64,000 nt of DNA, taken from contig VZTJ01006079.1 of assembly GCA_013397795.1 (NCBI GenBank), forward strand, positions 124,001 through 188,000, given 5' to 3'. A program made the translations under genes and the position numbers. This DNA is from Orthonyx spaldingii (lineage: Eukaryota > Chordata > Aves > Passeriformes > Orthonychidae). Below the pieces are notes generated by a model. The model did no database searches and was not told the DNA's origin. It worked only from the letters and a program-made list of their open reading frames with translations. Shown piece by piece: positions 11,538-24,230 of the stretch. The first letter of the stretch is position 1, and the number at the start of each line of letters is the position of its first letter.

Positions 11538-11555
11538 GTCCCATATTGGGTACCA
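11538..11555 (-). promoter_or_regulatory. Retroviral primer-binding site, tRNA-Lys type (decayed)
   Basis: On the minus strand the 18 nt read TGGTACCCAATATGGGAC. This agrees at 14 of 18 positions with the complement of the tRNA-Lys(1,2) 3' end, and the differences are mostly CpG-decay type changes. It sits 2 nt from the end of the LTR, exactly where reverse transcription would be primed. It shows that the adjoining LTR is a 5' LTR. Confidence 0.7.
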
Positions 11556-11910
11556 AGTGGACAGTCCCAGTATAAAGTCAGTAGGCAACTAAGAATCACA
11601 CAGCCACTTGCTTACTCACAAACAGTGGGACTCAAGAGAGAATCAGAAGATTAACAGTGAGAAAACTCATGGGTTTAGATAAAGAGAGTTTAATAGGTAA
11701 AGCAAAATCCATGCACATTAACAAATAAACCAAGAAATTAATTCATTTCTTCCCATGAGCAGGCAAGTGTTCAGCCCTCTCCAGGAAGGCAGGGCTTCAC
11801 CACACATAACAGTGACTTGGTAAGATAAACACCACCACTCTGAATGTCTTTCCTCCCTCATATATCCCACACACCCCCTCTGCTTCTTCTTCCCAGAATT
11901 TTTTTACTGA

Positions 11911-11915
11911 GCATG
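11911..11915. repeat. Target-site duplication GCATG (left)
   Basis: Left copy of the 5-bp duplication flanking the inner LTR; the right copy is at 12463-12467. Confidence 0.85.
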
Positions 11916-12462
11916 TGTACTAGTTTGAAAAAAACCAAACCAGTGGGAGATTGCAAGTCAGAATTATAATTTAATAGGAAAATTAAAATAAATGCAACAG
12001 TACAAAAGCACTGACAGAGTCAGGATACAACCTGACACCCTGTTAGTCAGGTTGGTGGTAGCAGTCCAGTTAAATGTTGGTTGCAGTCCAAGTGAAATGG
12101 TTCTGTTGGAGCAGTGATTCTGTAGAAGGGTCTGGTCTTCACCTGAAGGTCCAGTGGTAGTTCTTGTCCTCTGGGAATCCAGTAGACAGGGCTGCTTGTG
12201 ATGTGCCAAACCCCAGGTTATATTCAGGTGGGAATGCTTGGCTCCTCCCCCTGGGTGGAGCATCTCACAATGGAATGATGTAATTCCATAAGTCATGCAG
12301 TGGGTCCTTGATGGTCCATTAACAGAGACAGCCCGCAGAGGGAGTTATCAGGGAAGAGTCATGGCAAGAGATAATGAACAGTGCCCCACCTGCTTTAACA
12401 GCTTGTGAAGACTATAGTAGAATACATACTTTTGGTTACATCTTACGTTGTAACCTGGGACA
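11916..12462 (-). mobile_element. Inner solo LTR (547 bp) nested in the ERVL-like LTR
   Basis: It reads on the minus strand from TGTCCCAGG (12462) to CAAACTAGTACA (11916), with proper TG...CA ends and TGT/ACA inverted termini. A TATA-like AATATAA lies at 12218-12224 (minus) and an ATTAAA polyadenylation-type signal at 11970-11975. Its U3 contains the GGTGGAGCATC complement and a GGAATGATGTAATTCC palindrome-like segment. The GC-poor 3' end (CCCACTGGTTTGG then a T-run) is typical of a bird LTR family distinct from the host LTR. The 5-bp target duplication is intact. No internal sequence remains, so it is a solo LTR formed by LTR-LTR recombination. Confidence 0.85.
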
Positions 12463-12467
12463 GCATG
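12463..12467. repeat. Target-site duplication GCATG (right)
   Basis: Right copy of the 5-bp duplication, matching 11911-11915 exactly. Confidence 0.85.
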
Positions 12468-12712
12468 ACATCATATGGTATGGAATAGCTCTTTGGTCAG
12501 CTGGGGTCAGTTGTTCCAGGTGTGTTCCCTCCCAGTTTTCATGCACGCACAGTGAACTTGCTGGTGGGGTGGTGTGAGTAACAGAAAAGGTTTTGACTCT
12601 GTGTAAAGTGCGTCTCAGCAATAGTGAAAACATCCTTGTATATCGATGTTGTTTCCAGCATAAATCCAAAGCACAGCCTCCCATTACCTCTACTCCAGCC
12701 AAGACAAGCACA

Positions 12713-15544
12713 GATACACTCTGAATTGAGCTTTTCAATGCATTTAAAAGAATGTTTCAATTGTTGTGTAGTTGCATATCTGCATGCTACAATGTCTAAT
12801 TCTATGCAAATCTGTGCTGAAAAAGCAATGAGGTTGGCAGACTGATAAGTGCCCTTGAATGTACAGGATGAACCTTTTTCTTGATGAAACTCACATCAAA
12901 AGAAATTTATATTCTTTAACTTGTCTGGTGCTTGATAAGATTATGAAGCTTACATTTTAGCTATCCAGAAAGTGACAAATGGATGTTACCTGTGACTGAG
13001 ATGTTGTACTTCTTCCTGAGATTGCAACATTATTCAACAAAAGACTCAAATAAAGGCTTTGCCAAAACAGAGAAGAAATTTTTTCATCATTTCTTTTAAC
13101 TTATGAAATAGAAATCAAAAGGAAGACTGTACCAGTGCAAAAAGGGTGCAAAAAGGTAAGTGACAAGGCCACATACAGTCAAATCGCCAGATCTTCAGAA
13201 CTTCTAAACGACCATGGGCACACCCCTCCCCTGGTACATTGCTGTGCAAACGGGATCAAGGCCCTTGTGAAGGTAACATAATTGATTGCTATAACAAATA
13301 AATTAGGAGATTTTATTCTAATTGCTAAAGGTAAGGAAAGGAAGTAGTATATTTTCTAATAAGACAGCCACCTACCTTCCTATTTTACTATTGTGACCTG
13401 GTTGGTTTACAATGCTTTGTGTGGCGAATATCAGGGGGAATTGTGTCATTGACTTTGGGGACATCTTCTGTCTTTACACAGATGTTTCTCCTAACAGTAA
13501 CCTGTAAGTTTTTCAATGAGTTTTGCTGTTTTAATCTCAGACTATCCAAAAAGCTCTGCCAGAAACTTCATCTTACCTGACAACCACTGAAGTATGTTTT
13601 GTTACCTGCCTGCAGTGATTTCTGTCATATGCTTAGATTTGCAGTTCAGTGGTTCTTTTTGACCTTTTTCCTTGCCTTGAAATTTACATGTTCAGAATCC
13701 ATGCTCATTTGTGTTCTAGGTTCCTATGGAAAGAATGTAAAATATTTTTCCTTGGTTTATAAACATTTATGTGAGTCACAATTAGAATTTGTGTTGTCAA
13801 TGTGTCTGCTTGCATTTCTACTGTGTACGTCCTCAGATTTAATTTGCCTTAGTATTATCAAGAATCCCTAGTATGATTAGAAGTTTATTCAGATTTCCTA
13901 CCCTCTTATATTCAGAAAAACAATTAAGACTTCCTTTTATTTCCTTCATTTGTGAATTTCCTGTTCTTCCTATTGAAAAACTCCTTAAGTCCATATAGTT
14001 TGGTTGACATTTTTGGGTTTTTCACCTTTATTTTCTTCATTTACCCTTCTTGTATAAATTATGTCTAACTAATTGGTGCTGTGTGGGAGATGGATTTATT
14101 GACCAGCCACTTTATTCTTGCCTCACTGCTCAGTTTTTCAGAAAAACTCACTGCTTCCCCATCCTATTTTTCATATTCTCCAGCTTTGTTCTGCTCATAG
14201 TCCTCAGAGCTTTGCTTGAATAATTTTGTTTGCTTTCTTCTGTTTTCTTCATTTTTTCTTTTCCTGCAGTGGCATCCAGTCAGCGTCAGTACTGTAGTGA
14301 GTATCAGCTTTCCAAGTCAAGTTGCCAGAGGCATACAGAAACATGTATATGTCAAAAATAAAGCTACTTCCTAAAAAATTTCTCAAATTTGACAAAAAGG
14401 AATCAGTACCACTTCCGCATGTAGCTATTGCCTTAAAATTCACTCCTAGTTCATTTTACACCATTTGAAGAAAGGGAGTCTAAACTGTTAAACATTGAAA
14501 AAAGCAAAAAAAAATAAGACTTGTAAAACTTTCTACACTAGTATACCAGTTATTTCCCATAACTGACTGCTGTGTGCTAATCCAGTAATAATCCTTTACA
14601 CATACATAGTGTTTTTTCTCTGAGGAGTTCAAAGTATTTTTAAAGCTTCAACAAAATCAAAGAACAACACTGTGGAATAAGTTAATACCATTTTGTTCCA
14701 TATTAGAAATTACTTTTACTTCCAAATCCATGCCAAAACAATTCTGAGAAGAACCTTTTGCCCTAATACCTTTACAAAATGGTGAACTCAATTTCTGGGG
14801 GGTTCACTGAACTTATTTTCACTCCCCTTTCCCCTAGAGGTGTCCTGAGACAAATAATCCTCTTGACCTCTGTGTCACTATCCTAGTCAAACAATCCTTG
14901 GATGGATACTTGCATATATGTTCCTATTATCACAATGGTTTTCTGCATCAAGTAACTTCCTGTCTGAGTAGAGGAAAAAAGAAATTAATCCTTATTGGAA
15001 AAAAATAGGCTCAAAATTTTCATTTATATACTTAGAGTGCCAATAACTTATTTTGCAGTGCTGTTTATTAGTTTAACATTATCCTTATAAATTTCAGATT
15101 CTTGAAAACAAGCAAAAGTTTGCTCAATATGTTGAAGAATAGATAAATATTTTTATAGTAAACCCAACTAGTTTGTCATACTGCAGTTGTATGATCTGAT
15201 TAAAAGATATAATTTATATATAAGTTTAACTACTGGTTTTATGAAATAAAGTTACTGAGCAGTAACTGGGGTAAAGGTAATTCCAGCAGTGGGAAATCAT
15301 GAACGCTGACTCATTGGCCACCAATTCAAAATGGTCCACAGACTCAAATGCAGAGAAGTGTGCTTGTAGAATAATTAGGATGAGAAGCAAAAGATATAAC
15401 TAGCAAAGAGGGGATTGAATACAAATTAATGAAAAAGTTACCTAATTTGTAACCAGTGAACGCTGATGCCTTTCTATGTTAAAATTAATAAATAGTGTAA
15501 AATTTTGACGATTGAGGAGACAGGCTTTTGTGGGTTACCACTCA
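12713..15544. other. Unique AT-rich DNA
   Basis: No repeat or gene recognised. It contains a small tandem pair of GTGCAAAAAGG (13135-13156) abutting a consensus-like donor (AAG/GTAAGT) that has no convincing exon upstream. Confidence 0.45.
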
Positions 15545-16230
15545 GCTCCTTACTTTGCAAAAACTACAATAAAAATTAGAAATACCTCACCCCGGTGTGT
15601 GAATTGGTGCAGTGCACTGGATAACTGTTCAGGACACCAATTTTTTTGCAACCCAGATAGGACAGGTTTAGTGCCTTGCCTGGATAAATGGGTCTCTCTA
15701 AGCAAAATGTCTTGACCAGGTGAATTCCAGTGATCTCTGGTATTTTGATTGGGGACTTTGGGCAAACAATACCAAAGCCAAGATGACCACTGACTCACTG
15801 GCACAACACTGTGCAGAGCTATTTTCTTGGAGTTTTGCAAACTCCCTAGGTGTATATGGGATGGATTTCCAATGTATTTGCTTTGCTCTATCACCAATAA
15901 ATGCAGCGGTCTCTGTTTTCATTATAGATCTGGGTAGATTCTTTTCCTCCTGTTCTGATTCTCCCTCTGTGTCCTCAGAGTTATTACAAATATCTCTGTC
16001 CCAATCTTCAGGTAAGAATATCAATGTTTTAGCTTGAAATTTTGAAGACTCTGAATGTGCTATATCTTTTCTTTTAACTTCCTTATTCTGTCTTTCAATT
16101 GGCTATTGTCTGCTATGATCTCTTTTTTCTTAAGTTCTGTCTTGGTCTTTTCCTTTGGTAAGTCTCTGGCACTTTTACAAGCAGCAGTTAGATGTGCTGC
16201 AAGCACTTTACATATCACAGTCTTTTCCAT
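15545..16230 (-). pseudogene. Broken retroviral gag fragment
   Basis: Read on the minus strand from an ATG at 16230: first a Lys/Glu-rich helical N-terminus likely to form a coiled coil (about 60 codons), then an acidic segment (EDTEGESEQEE). After that come KTETAAF and IPYTPREFAKLQ, the type of motif that opens the capsid region of avian ERV gag proteins. Downstream, the capsid-like part continues only by switching frames (15698 to 15550) and is interrupted by stops. No zinc knuckle, protease or pol follows. No LTR in the same orientation adjoins it. Family assignment rests on motif pattern alone. Confidence 0.55.
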
Positions 16231-16439
16231 CTTTTACTGTGGTTGATTAGATTTATTGCTAATACAGTATCTAAATATTGTCAATGCAGTATATAATATA
16301 AGCAGGTCCAAAGGGTTACCATATAAGCAGGTTCAGATAGAAACATACAGGTTAGACATTTTGGTCTTACAGAATGCCCAGTTACAAATAAATGAAGCAC
16401 CTATGTAGCTAATTTATTATTTTCTTTCCATATCTGACT

Positions 16440-16827
16440 TTCTTAATGTTTTAACTCGCCCATTCAGAAGTGAGTGCTCCCTGTCTTTGGACAGGACATA
16501 CACTGCAAATGTTCCTGCAAAGGAGAGGATCCACCCAGAAGTGACCTGCAACCCTGGAGACCAGTTTGCCCAGTTGGCCTAGCTGGCCCAATGTCCAGCA
16601 GATTTTCATACCTTTTTGCAGGACAATGTGTACCAAAGTCAATCACAAGCATCAAAAGTTCGACATCTCTGGAATGTATCAATTATGCGAGCATCCAGAT
16701 ATTCTTGTAATTCCCACTTGCCATTCTTGCCTGAGAACAATACATATTGCCCATCAGAGAAAATGGCAAGAGGAGGGTTGTATGAGGGAGGAGGCCTCAC
16801 GCAAAGACCCAGCTATCTTTCGTCACA
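16440..16827. other. Unclassified block, possible retroviral pol remnant
   Basis: GC-richer than its neighbours and open in several frames on both strands. The plus frame near 16500-16600 (C-x-C-K-G...DLQPWRP...LAGPM) loosely resembles the linker between the zinc-binding and catalytic parts of a retroviral integrase, which would agree with the plus-strand LTR that follows. The resemblance is weak and no catalytic residues are visible. It could equally be unrelated unique sequence. Confidence 0.2.
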
Positions 16828-17118
16828 GCCACAATGTCTTTTGTCTTCCCCAGTCACTGATGTATGTGGTGAAAACCTGCTTTCCTGGAGATGCTTGAAC
16901 ACATGCCTGTCCATGGGACCTACTGAATTAATTCCTTGCTTTGCTTTGCTTTGCTTTGCTTTGCTTGCATACTTAGCTTTTTCTTCCCTATCACACTATC
17001 TTTATCTCAATCCACAAGTTCTGTTACTTTTTCTCTTCCAAGTCTCTTCTTCATCCCGCATGGAGGGAGCAAATGAGCTGCTTTGTGCTTTTAGTTGCCA
17101 GCTGAGTTTAAAACATCA
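16828..17118 (+). mobile_element. ERVL-like LTR fragment (R/U5), plus strand
   Basis: The block CTGCTTTCCTGGAGATGCTT, then CCATGGGACC, a (TTTGC)n run (about 16934-16965), CTTTATCTCAATCCACAAGT and a diverged TTAAAACATCA end follow the same order as the complete LTR at 49217-49800. The U3 half is missing. It lies head-on to the minus-strand gag, so the two are from different insertions or were rearranged. Confidence 0.75.
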
Positions 17119-18546
17119 GGTTTTCAAATTCCCAGCCTGTCCTATCTGTGTCTCATCCCTCATTGCTCATAATTTTACTGCCTAAAGGACAAAACTAAAT
17201 ATGGCCCAAGATGATGTATATTGAATCAGCTGGATGCATAAGATATACATTTGCCAGTTCCATCTTCTTCTTTTGAGGAAGTTGGAAAATTTTATATAAG
17301 AAGTTATTAACTTCTCAATTTCAAGACTAGTCATGAATGAGATGTCCATCTTTTTCTACAAGGTATCTAAGCATGGTTTTTATTCTTAAGACTGTCTTTC
17401 TGTTTCATTAGACAGATAGTTTAGCATTTTTAATGAATTAACCCAAGAAACTGCATTATGAGAAGTTATGATCACTTCTGCACATGTCCTCCAAACTACA
17501 TACATTGTCTTTTTCAAAGTAAAAACCTAATTTTTATGCAGACTACCTCATTAAATGGTTTTCAGACACTTACTGCTGTATGCCAATGACCTTTTCATCC
17601 TTTATGCCCTTGTGGTAAAAGCAAACAAACTTTCAAAGCATGTATCAATACTTTGAATGAATGACTGACTTAGTGTAATTAGCAGGAGCTGGGTGAGAAG
17701 GTTAGATTTTTTACTATACTAGGCTTTCAAACACGAATTCTCAGAAGTGGGATATCAGTTTAATGCCTACTAATTTGTAGTAAATTACCAAAATGTGTTA
17801 AGAAATTAGATCCCACTAAAAAATACATAAAATTTTCATTTAGCCTTACAGTTCTCCAACAACTTGTCTACTTTATTCTTACAAAATATCTACTTCTACC
17901 TTAGCAATTAAAGTGTAACTGCAGAAGATTTAACATTTAGAAAGAAACTGAATTCCCATTGTTTTCCCATGTTCTGATTATTCCATACAGCCATGTTTTC
18001 TTTACCTTGAGACTTTTTCGTTTGACAGTCCGAGTTTAGCCTTTCACCCACCATTTCAGAAGCACAAGATTAAGTCTGAGCTTACAGGAAATTTTAAGTA
18101 CAGCCAAATTGTGGCATAAGACAAGTAGCATAATACACTTGAACCATAACAGTTCTTTTCTTTTGTCATTTGTGATATTTCTATATGGAGGTGGTCTTTC
18201 AGGCAGTTCCTTGTCACTCCTTCATAGGCCTGCTCCTCTTTTCCATCACATGCATATGCAGTAGTGGATATTAGAGAGAATATATGTAACGTTAACATTC
18301 TTGTCTGTTAGATATTTGCAACGTAGTCATAGTTTTGATCTTCTACAGAAGAAAATGTAACTCTTCTAGTTTCTGACTCCATCTGTGTGAATTTTTCGTA
18401 GAAAAAGCGATGACAGGAACAAGCAACAGGAAGACAAGCATCATCTTTTCACGTGTGACTTTTTGTATGACTGATCGCAACCTGGAGAACTTTATTTTTC
18501 AGTTCTTAGAATAGCGTATGTTATGTTATAATTATAAGACTTCATA
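17119..18546. other. Unique AT-rich DNA
   Basis: Nothing gene-like supported. Confidence 0.5.
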
Positions 18547-18923
18547 TAGAATTATATAGTAGTTTAGGTCAGAAAATATCTTTAATATCATCAAGTCCAA
18601 CCATTAACCAAATCAAATCCACCACTAAACCATTTTCCAAGTGGTACATCCATATGTCTTTTAAATACCTCCAGGGATAGTGACTGTACCACTGCCCTGG
18701 GAAACCTGTTTAAATTCTTGACAACGCTTTCTGTGAATTTTTACTCAATATCCAATCTAAACCTCCCCTAGTGCAACTTGAGGCCACTTTCTCTTGTCTT
18801 ACTGCTTATTACTTTGCAGAAGAGACTGAACCCCACATTATTACAGCCTCCTTTCAGGTAGTTGCAGAAAGTGACAAGGTCTTCCCTCAGCTTCCTTTTC
18901 TCCAGGTTAATATACATTCCCTT
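18547..18923 (-). repeat. CR1 LINE 3' fragment
   Basis: Complement of the CR1 ORF2 end and 3' tail. Landmarks are AAGTCCAACCATTAACC, CCAGGGATAGTGACTGTACC, CTAAACCTCCCC and CTCAGCTTCCTTTTCTCCAG. It is 5'-truncated and well diverged; the terminal ATTCTATG-type repeat is barely visible. Confidence 0.9.
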
Positions 18924-21900
18924 TTAATAAAAAAAATCACCAATTAAATCGTAACATTTGAGAACTTTTTCAAATCTGTACACTTAATTCAGCTTCCTAG
19001 GTCTGCATTTTACTTTATAGGCAGTGGTTAAATTTTAAAACCCATTACATATCTTGAACTTTCACTTCTTTTAAACCCACTGAGTGTTTACAGCTTCTAG
19101 GAGTATGTCATTTAAGCTGGTTTCTAAATGCACAATTTAAATTTTTATATTTAAAAACAACCCACAGACAAAAAGATATAAAAGAAAGATAAAAGTCTTC
19201 TGTACATCATTGGTTCAATATCTTTCTGCTACTATCAACCACTGCAGCAATGTGAGACTTTTTCCTCAAATGACTATAAGTGCCTTCAAGGAAGAAGACT
19301 GGATTGCAGGAGGTTCCTCTACAGAGGAAAGGACAGGAAATTGAAGGTGACAGATGAGAAATTAAAAAAATGTACTTAATGTTTTTCATACTGAAGTGAA
19401 AAGAGGTCATCATATTTTTCTGTGATGGTACAAATCTGAAGCCTTGTGCCATATCACCAAAAGTAATATTATTCTGCATCACAAAAGCAAGAATGAAGTT
19501 AGCAAGTAAACATTTTACTCTAGCAGCAGTGTGAAATCTCATGCATTCTTGAGATTCCTGTTTGAGTTCTGTTGTGTCAGGTCCCAGGTAGCTCGAATGG
19601 ATATTCCTATCATACCTTGAAAAGTGTGTAGAGATCTGCAGTGGGGGATTGAAAAGAAAAAAACAACATTTTTTTTAACACAGAGTAACAGCTTTCACTT
19701 TTTGCTTTAGCAATAACCTTCTTTGTCTAAAATCTCATATATTAAAGATATTTCTTCTACAAATCCTAATGTTGCTTTCTATGTGCATCCATTATTAACC
19801 ATTCTCCAAAAATTTATTTTTAATAATCCCTTTCAAAAGCTGATTGAATCTGAATTGACATGACATGACATGCTGTTTTGGGATTTTTTTTTTTTTTCTT
19901 TTTTTGTAGTGGCCTAGCTCTTTCTCAGGTATTCATGATTAAAAGAGAAGAAAAGCAGTACCTTCATGATAGAGCTTGGGCTGACAGCTGTTGTGTTAGT
20001 GGCTTGTAGATTTAGTTTAGATAAAACAAATGTTAAACCTTAATTTTAATAATTACTTAGGGATTTCTGGAATTTTAATTATGCCAGTTAATTGAGCAAG
20101 TTAGCTAAATTGATGAATAATGATCTATGCAAACATCATTTTACAGATGTAGGGAAGGAAGTTTAGCAGATCATGAAATAAATTAAAAATAAACAGAAAT
20201 GCTAGGAAGTCAGTATCAGTACATTTGCAAGGTAAATATTTGAAATGAAGAAGCAGAAAATTTAAAAATGTAACAATAAGTTGAAATTTCAGAAGACATA
20301 GACCGAAACTGGTATTTCAACTGGGCAGAAAAATTGTACCCTAAGTAGTCAATGTAAGTTTAATCAGAGAACTAAATCAGAGCCATAATCACCTTGTGTC
20401 ATGAGAATGAGAAACAGAAACAACGGAGCTGATGGACAAAATCACCTCTGATCATAATTTAAATCAATAGGAGTTTTTATATGCACCCAAAACCCACTGT
20501 AAGTTTTGAGTACACAAAGAATACAAGAAAAATCATAGTAATAATTGAGGTATTAAAGGGCTATCTGGAAGGAAATCTAATAGTGTTTTCTGACTTTCTG
20601 AATTTTGTAAATACTTTCCAATTTAGAAGTACTTTTGCTTTAAAATATACTTTAATTTCAGAATTATTCAAATATAGATATGAAAATTTAAATGAAATTA
20701 TTTTATTGAAATGAAAAAAAGAAATCAATTTTCAGTGTATGATTGTGGACATGAGGCAAGTGGAGAGCTTAGCAGAATTAAGGAAAACTCTCTATTCACA
20801 AGGATCCCAAAACTTATTTCATACATTTATATTTGAGATAATGAAAATATACAGTTGTCTATGACAAGAAAAACAAGCCAAAGAATGTAGCAAACTAACT
20901 GGGGCTAGAGACTGCTAAAAACTGTCAGTGATCACCTGAGCTATGCATTTGCAATGTATACAAAGGATCTTAAAAATAAGAAAATCTTCCTCTAGCCAAG
21001 AATATTAAGGAAAGCTGAGAAATATTCAACAGGCTGGCTTCACAACTGTTATAACATAACAGCTTGCACCCATCCTTACAGGTATCTTAATAAAGCTTTT
21101 ATTGCGGAAACATCTTTCGTTTCATTTGAATAGCAAGCGTAAGAGGTGAATGAGAGTGCTTTGTACCCCACACACTGTCTGAGTTGTTAGTACAGCTTTC
21201 TAAGATACCTTTCCATTCATGTTGATATTGCAAAAATACCCCAGATAATAGAACATATTTTTATCTGCTCTTGTGTGTCCCCACCCAACTTCAGCTCCTG
21301 GCACAACCTATTACACACATGAAGACACACATCTCTCCAATTGCTTTATATCCACCCAATCAATCATTTTCTTCCCTTACAGCAACACATTCAGTTTAAA
21401 TTTTTTTTCCCCCACTCAGGGAAAGCTAACTTTCTAAACAAAAAATATGCATCATTTTAATATCATGTAGGTGCACAACCAAGTAGAGGCAATGGACATC
21501 TCAACATTATTATCAATCACCAGTGACAGAAGGATATAACAGCACACTCCTGTGGTCATGAAAATCGAGGGAAAATGCTTGAAAGGAACAATTTTGTACA
21601 TTGCTCAGACGTATGTTAAAAGAAAAATGCAAAAGAAAGGGTTTAACTATTGCAAAACACTTTACCCTTAATGGGAAAGTATGAAAACAGAGGAATAGGA
21701 GGTAGTTTATGCCAGAGTAAACTGATTTTTCTGCATATTCATATTACTGAATACTTGTCTCATATGATCTGATATTTGACAATTTTTTCAGTCTTTTTAA
21801 CAGGAAAAGGCTGGCAAAAAGAAAGGCCAGGAATTTCTGAAAAGCGTCTTCCTAACTAAATTCACAGGAAATTCAAATTTTCAAAGAACAATGAAGCTCT

Positions 21901-22950
21901 GAAGCAGAGCCAATTTCAATACAGCCAGAGTGAAAAAAAAAATAAAATTGAAGACAGAGTCTAATCAATTTACAAAAAGAGGTCTAAGTCAGCAGCAAGA
22001 AGATAAAAATTGCTCACAGTTCCACAGTTCATATGTAGTCTAAGATGTTAATGGTTCCCTAATAGAAATGTTTTTTTAAAGCAATCTCACAACAACTTTC
22101 CTCCCTAGTTACATTCTTCTTTCTCTGATATGATGGCCTGGATCTTGACTATTATATAGTCCATTTTCCCCTTAATCCTGAACTTTACATTAATTGGAAA
22201 GGAAAGTACTCCTACCAAAAGGAAGAAAAATAACTTCTACAGAGCCATGGAAGCATTCTGTAAATTTTTTTGATACATAATACTCTTCTTGTGACAAATT
22301 GCACATTTTTTTCTCTCAGAAAAAGCCTCAGATACTTGCAGTTAGACAGATGAATCACCTTTCAATAAGTATAGTTTCATAATTACAGATCTAAATGTAC
22401 AGTTTAAGCAACTTTGCAAGAAGATTAAAATATAAGGCTTATGAAATTCTTAGTGTTAAGGTCATGCTAGATGTGAACAACTTCAACTGCCTTTCAAGTA
22501 TTGGTGAAAGTGAGAGTAAATTAATATGTAAGTAACTCAATAAATCTTTAAGGTTTGTCCTCAAAATAAAACTGTTTGAAAGTACAGCTCAGAATAGGGC
22601 TCAATTGAAGGGAATAGCAATTAAATGTAGAAAATGAAGTGATTCAAAGAATGGAAGGTGGTAAATAAGCTTTTCAGGGTGACCTTTCCTTCTTTTCTCT
22701 CTCAAGAACCTCATTTGCCAACAGCAGACTTCCTGTTTGGTGTTTTTGCACAAGGAGCAAAAGAAAGAAGCTAAAGAAGCCAAAACTCCACAGTGGGGAG
22801 AAGGGGAAAAAACCCCAGTCTTGGAAACATTGCACTCTTAGGGAAAGATTACAATGACAAGCAAAAGAAGAGAAAATATTTGTGACCCATGTAAAGCCCT
22901 ATGACAGAAGAGGAAAGTGTACAGAGGAACAATAACATTAGAGAACCATA
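18924..22950. other. Unique AT-rich DNA
   Basis: No gene or repeat family recognised. It holds a TGACA triplet repeat (19857-19871) and a poly-T tract (about 19886-19908). The 111-codon minus frame at 19207-19542 has no recognisable domain. Confidence 0.5.
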
Positions 22951-23952
22951 TCTCCTGGTGGGACAGGGCTCTTCAACTTATAAGGACAGTGATTGTGGGT
23001 AATAAATGCAAATAAAGAACGTCCTCATAATATGTATAAAGAGCTCAACCTGCGTCTTGCAGACACAGAGAGCACTGGTGACTGAAGAGGATAACAGAAA
23101 GGAATGGGTGGCAAGGGCTGGCATGTGTGGGAAGTTTAGATGGAAGAAGAGATGCCAAATGTATTTTTTGATTATTGGAGCTTGAAGGTATGGTGGAGTA
23201 CTGCTAGTGTTTGTGGGCACTTTGATGGAACTAATGCTGAACCAGATGGGCACAGATGGCTTAGCGCACTTCTCCACTTTCTCTGTCATCCCATCCTAGG
23301 ATGACAGTATAGGCAGAAGCTGGAGTCTAGCCTGCTTGTGGCCACTCTGCCTAGACACACATGCCTTCACACAGGCTGTACAAGGCACATCAAGTGATGA
23401 TCAACACAAACTGTACTGCTGCTCTAAGCTGTGTTGTTTGATCAGGTTTGCCACCTTTCAGCAGGCCACCTGAAGGTGAGACCCATGATAACCTGCAGGG
23501 CCTCAAAGAAAGGAGTATGTGGTACCTGGAATGGGTAAACAGCACCTGCCACAAGGCAGAAACAGTCAGACCTGTGCAGACAGAGAACTGGATGCTTTTC
23601 TGGCCTAAATCCTGGGTGGTGGAAAACTCAAATTCTTTGGTATCATGAGGGCTGTGGGCATAAACTGTTGCAGTGCTCATGAAGTTTATCCAGGACCTGA
23701 AAAGCTTGTAAGGCTATGAATTGGTAACTTGAAGTTCATAAGCTGATAAAGGACTTGTAAATAACACCAAATATTAACTTATACCTCTAGAAGGCTCCCA
23801 TGCATTTGTGGTTGTTGTCCTGGGAGAAAGCTCACACATCATCCTCAACTTTCTGATGAAACCTGGTCATGGGTGATTGATTTCACTCTTCACACTTTGG
23901 ACACAGAGGATCATCATCATGCTGCTCACTGACTTTCCAGATCCTCTTTTGT
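22951..23952. other. GC-richer unclassified segment
   Basis: Noticeably richer in G and C than its flanks, with open frames on both strands at 23390-23680 (minus, 96 codons) and 23448-23648 (plus, 66 codons). Neither has a recognisable domain. It lies immediately upstream of a solo LTR but outside its target duplication, so it is host DNA or an older, unrecognised insertion. Confidence 0.3.
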
Positions 23953-23957
23953 GTGGG
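23953..23957. repeat. Target-site duplication GTGGG (left)
   Basis: Left copy of the 5-bp duplication flanking the solo LTR; the right copy is at 24970-24974. Confidence 0.8.
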
Positions 23958-24230
23958 TGTGAAGAGCCAACTCTGCCATGTTAGTCTGCCTCAACACTGT
24001 CTGCCAGGGTTGTCAGAGACACGAGGGGGGAAGGAGTGACTTCTTGCAGGGGGACAGCCAGGAGTGGGGTAAAGCCCGGTCTCTGAGGAGACTTCGCCTG
24101 GCAACACCTGGTACCAGGCAGTCGGCAGGAGACACTGTGGAAAGGTCTCCACCAATGGGCAACAGAAGAAAGTGTGACCTTGACCAGTGGTGTCCTGCCA
24201 GCACGCACAGCTTGGGAGGGACCAGGGGGG

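Larger units (their letters stand above)
11558..12712 (-). mobile_element. ERVL-like 5' LTR, split by a second LTR
   Basis: The LTR reads on the minus strand from its U3 start near 12712 to its end at 11558. U3 landmarks are the TTTGGATTTATGCTGGAAAC segment and the GCTGACCAAAGAGCTATTCC block; R/U5 landmarks are the TTTAATAGGTAAAGC complement and CTGCCTTCCTGGAGA. Between 11911 and 12467 it is interrupted by an unrelated LTR with a GCATG duplication. The two halves join in register (ACTGAGCATG then ACATCATATGG), which proves a later insertion. The PBS and leader follow on the low-coordinate side, so this is the 5' LTR of a provirus whose 3' part is gone. Confidence 0.85.

Noticed and set aside
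13135..13162. Consensus-like splice donor AAG/GTAAGT after a tandem GTGCAAAAAGG
   Set aside because: No convincing acceptor or coding potential upstream; the 44-bp segment before it is not enough.
16616..17185. 189-codon plus-strand open frame
   Set aside because: It overlaps the LTR R/U5 segment, including its TTTGC run, and shows no protein similarity.
19747..20711. AT-rich open frames as small genes
   Set aside because: Composition explains them; no ATG context, domain or splice pattern supports coding.
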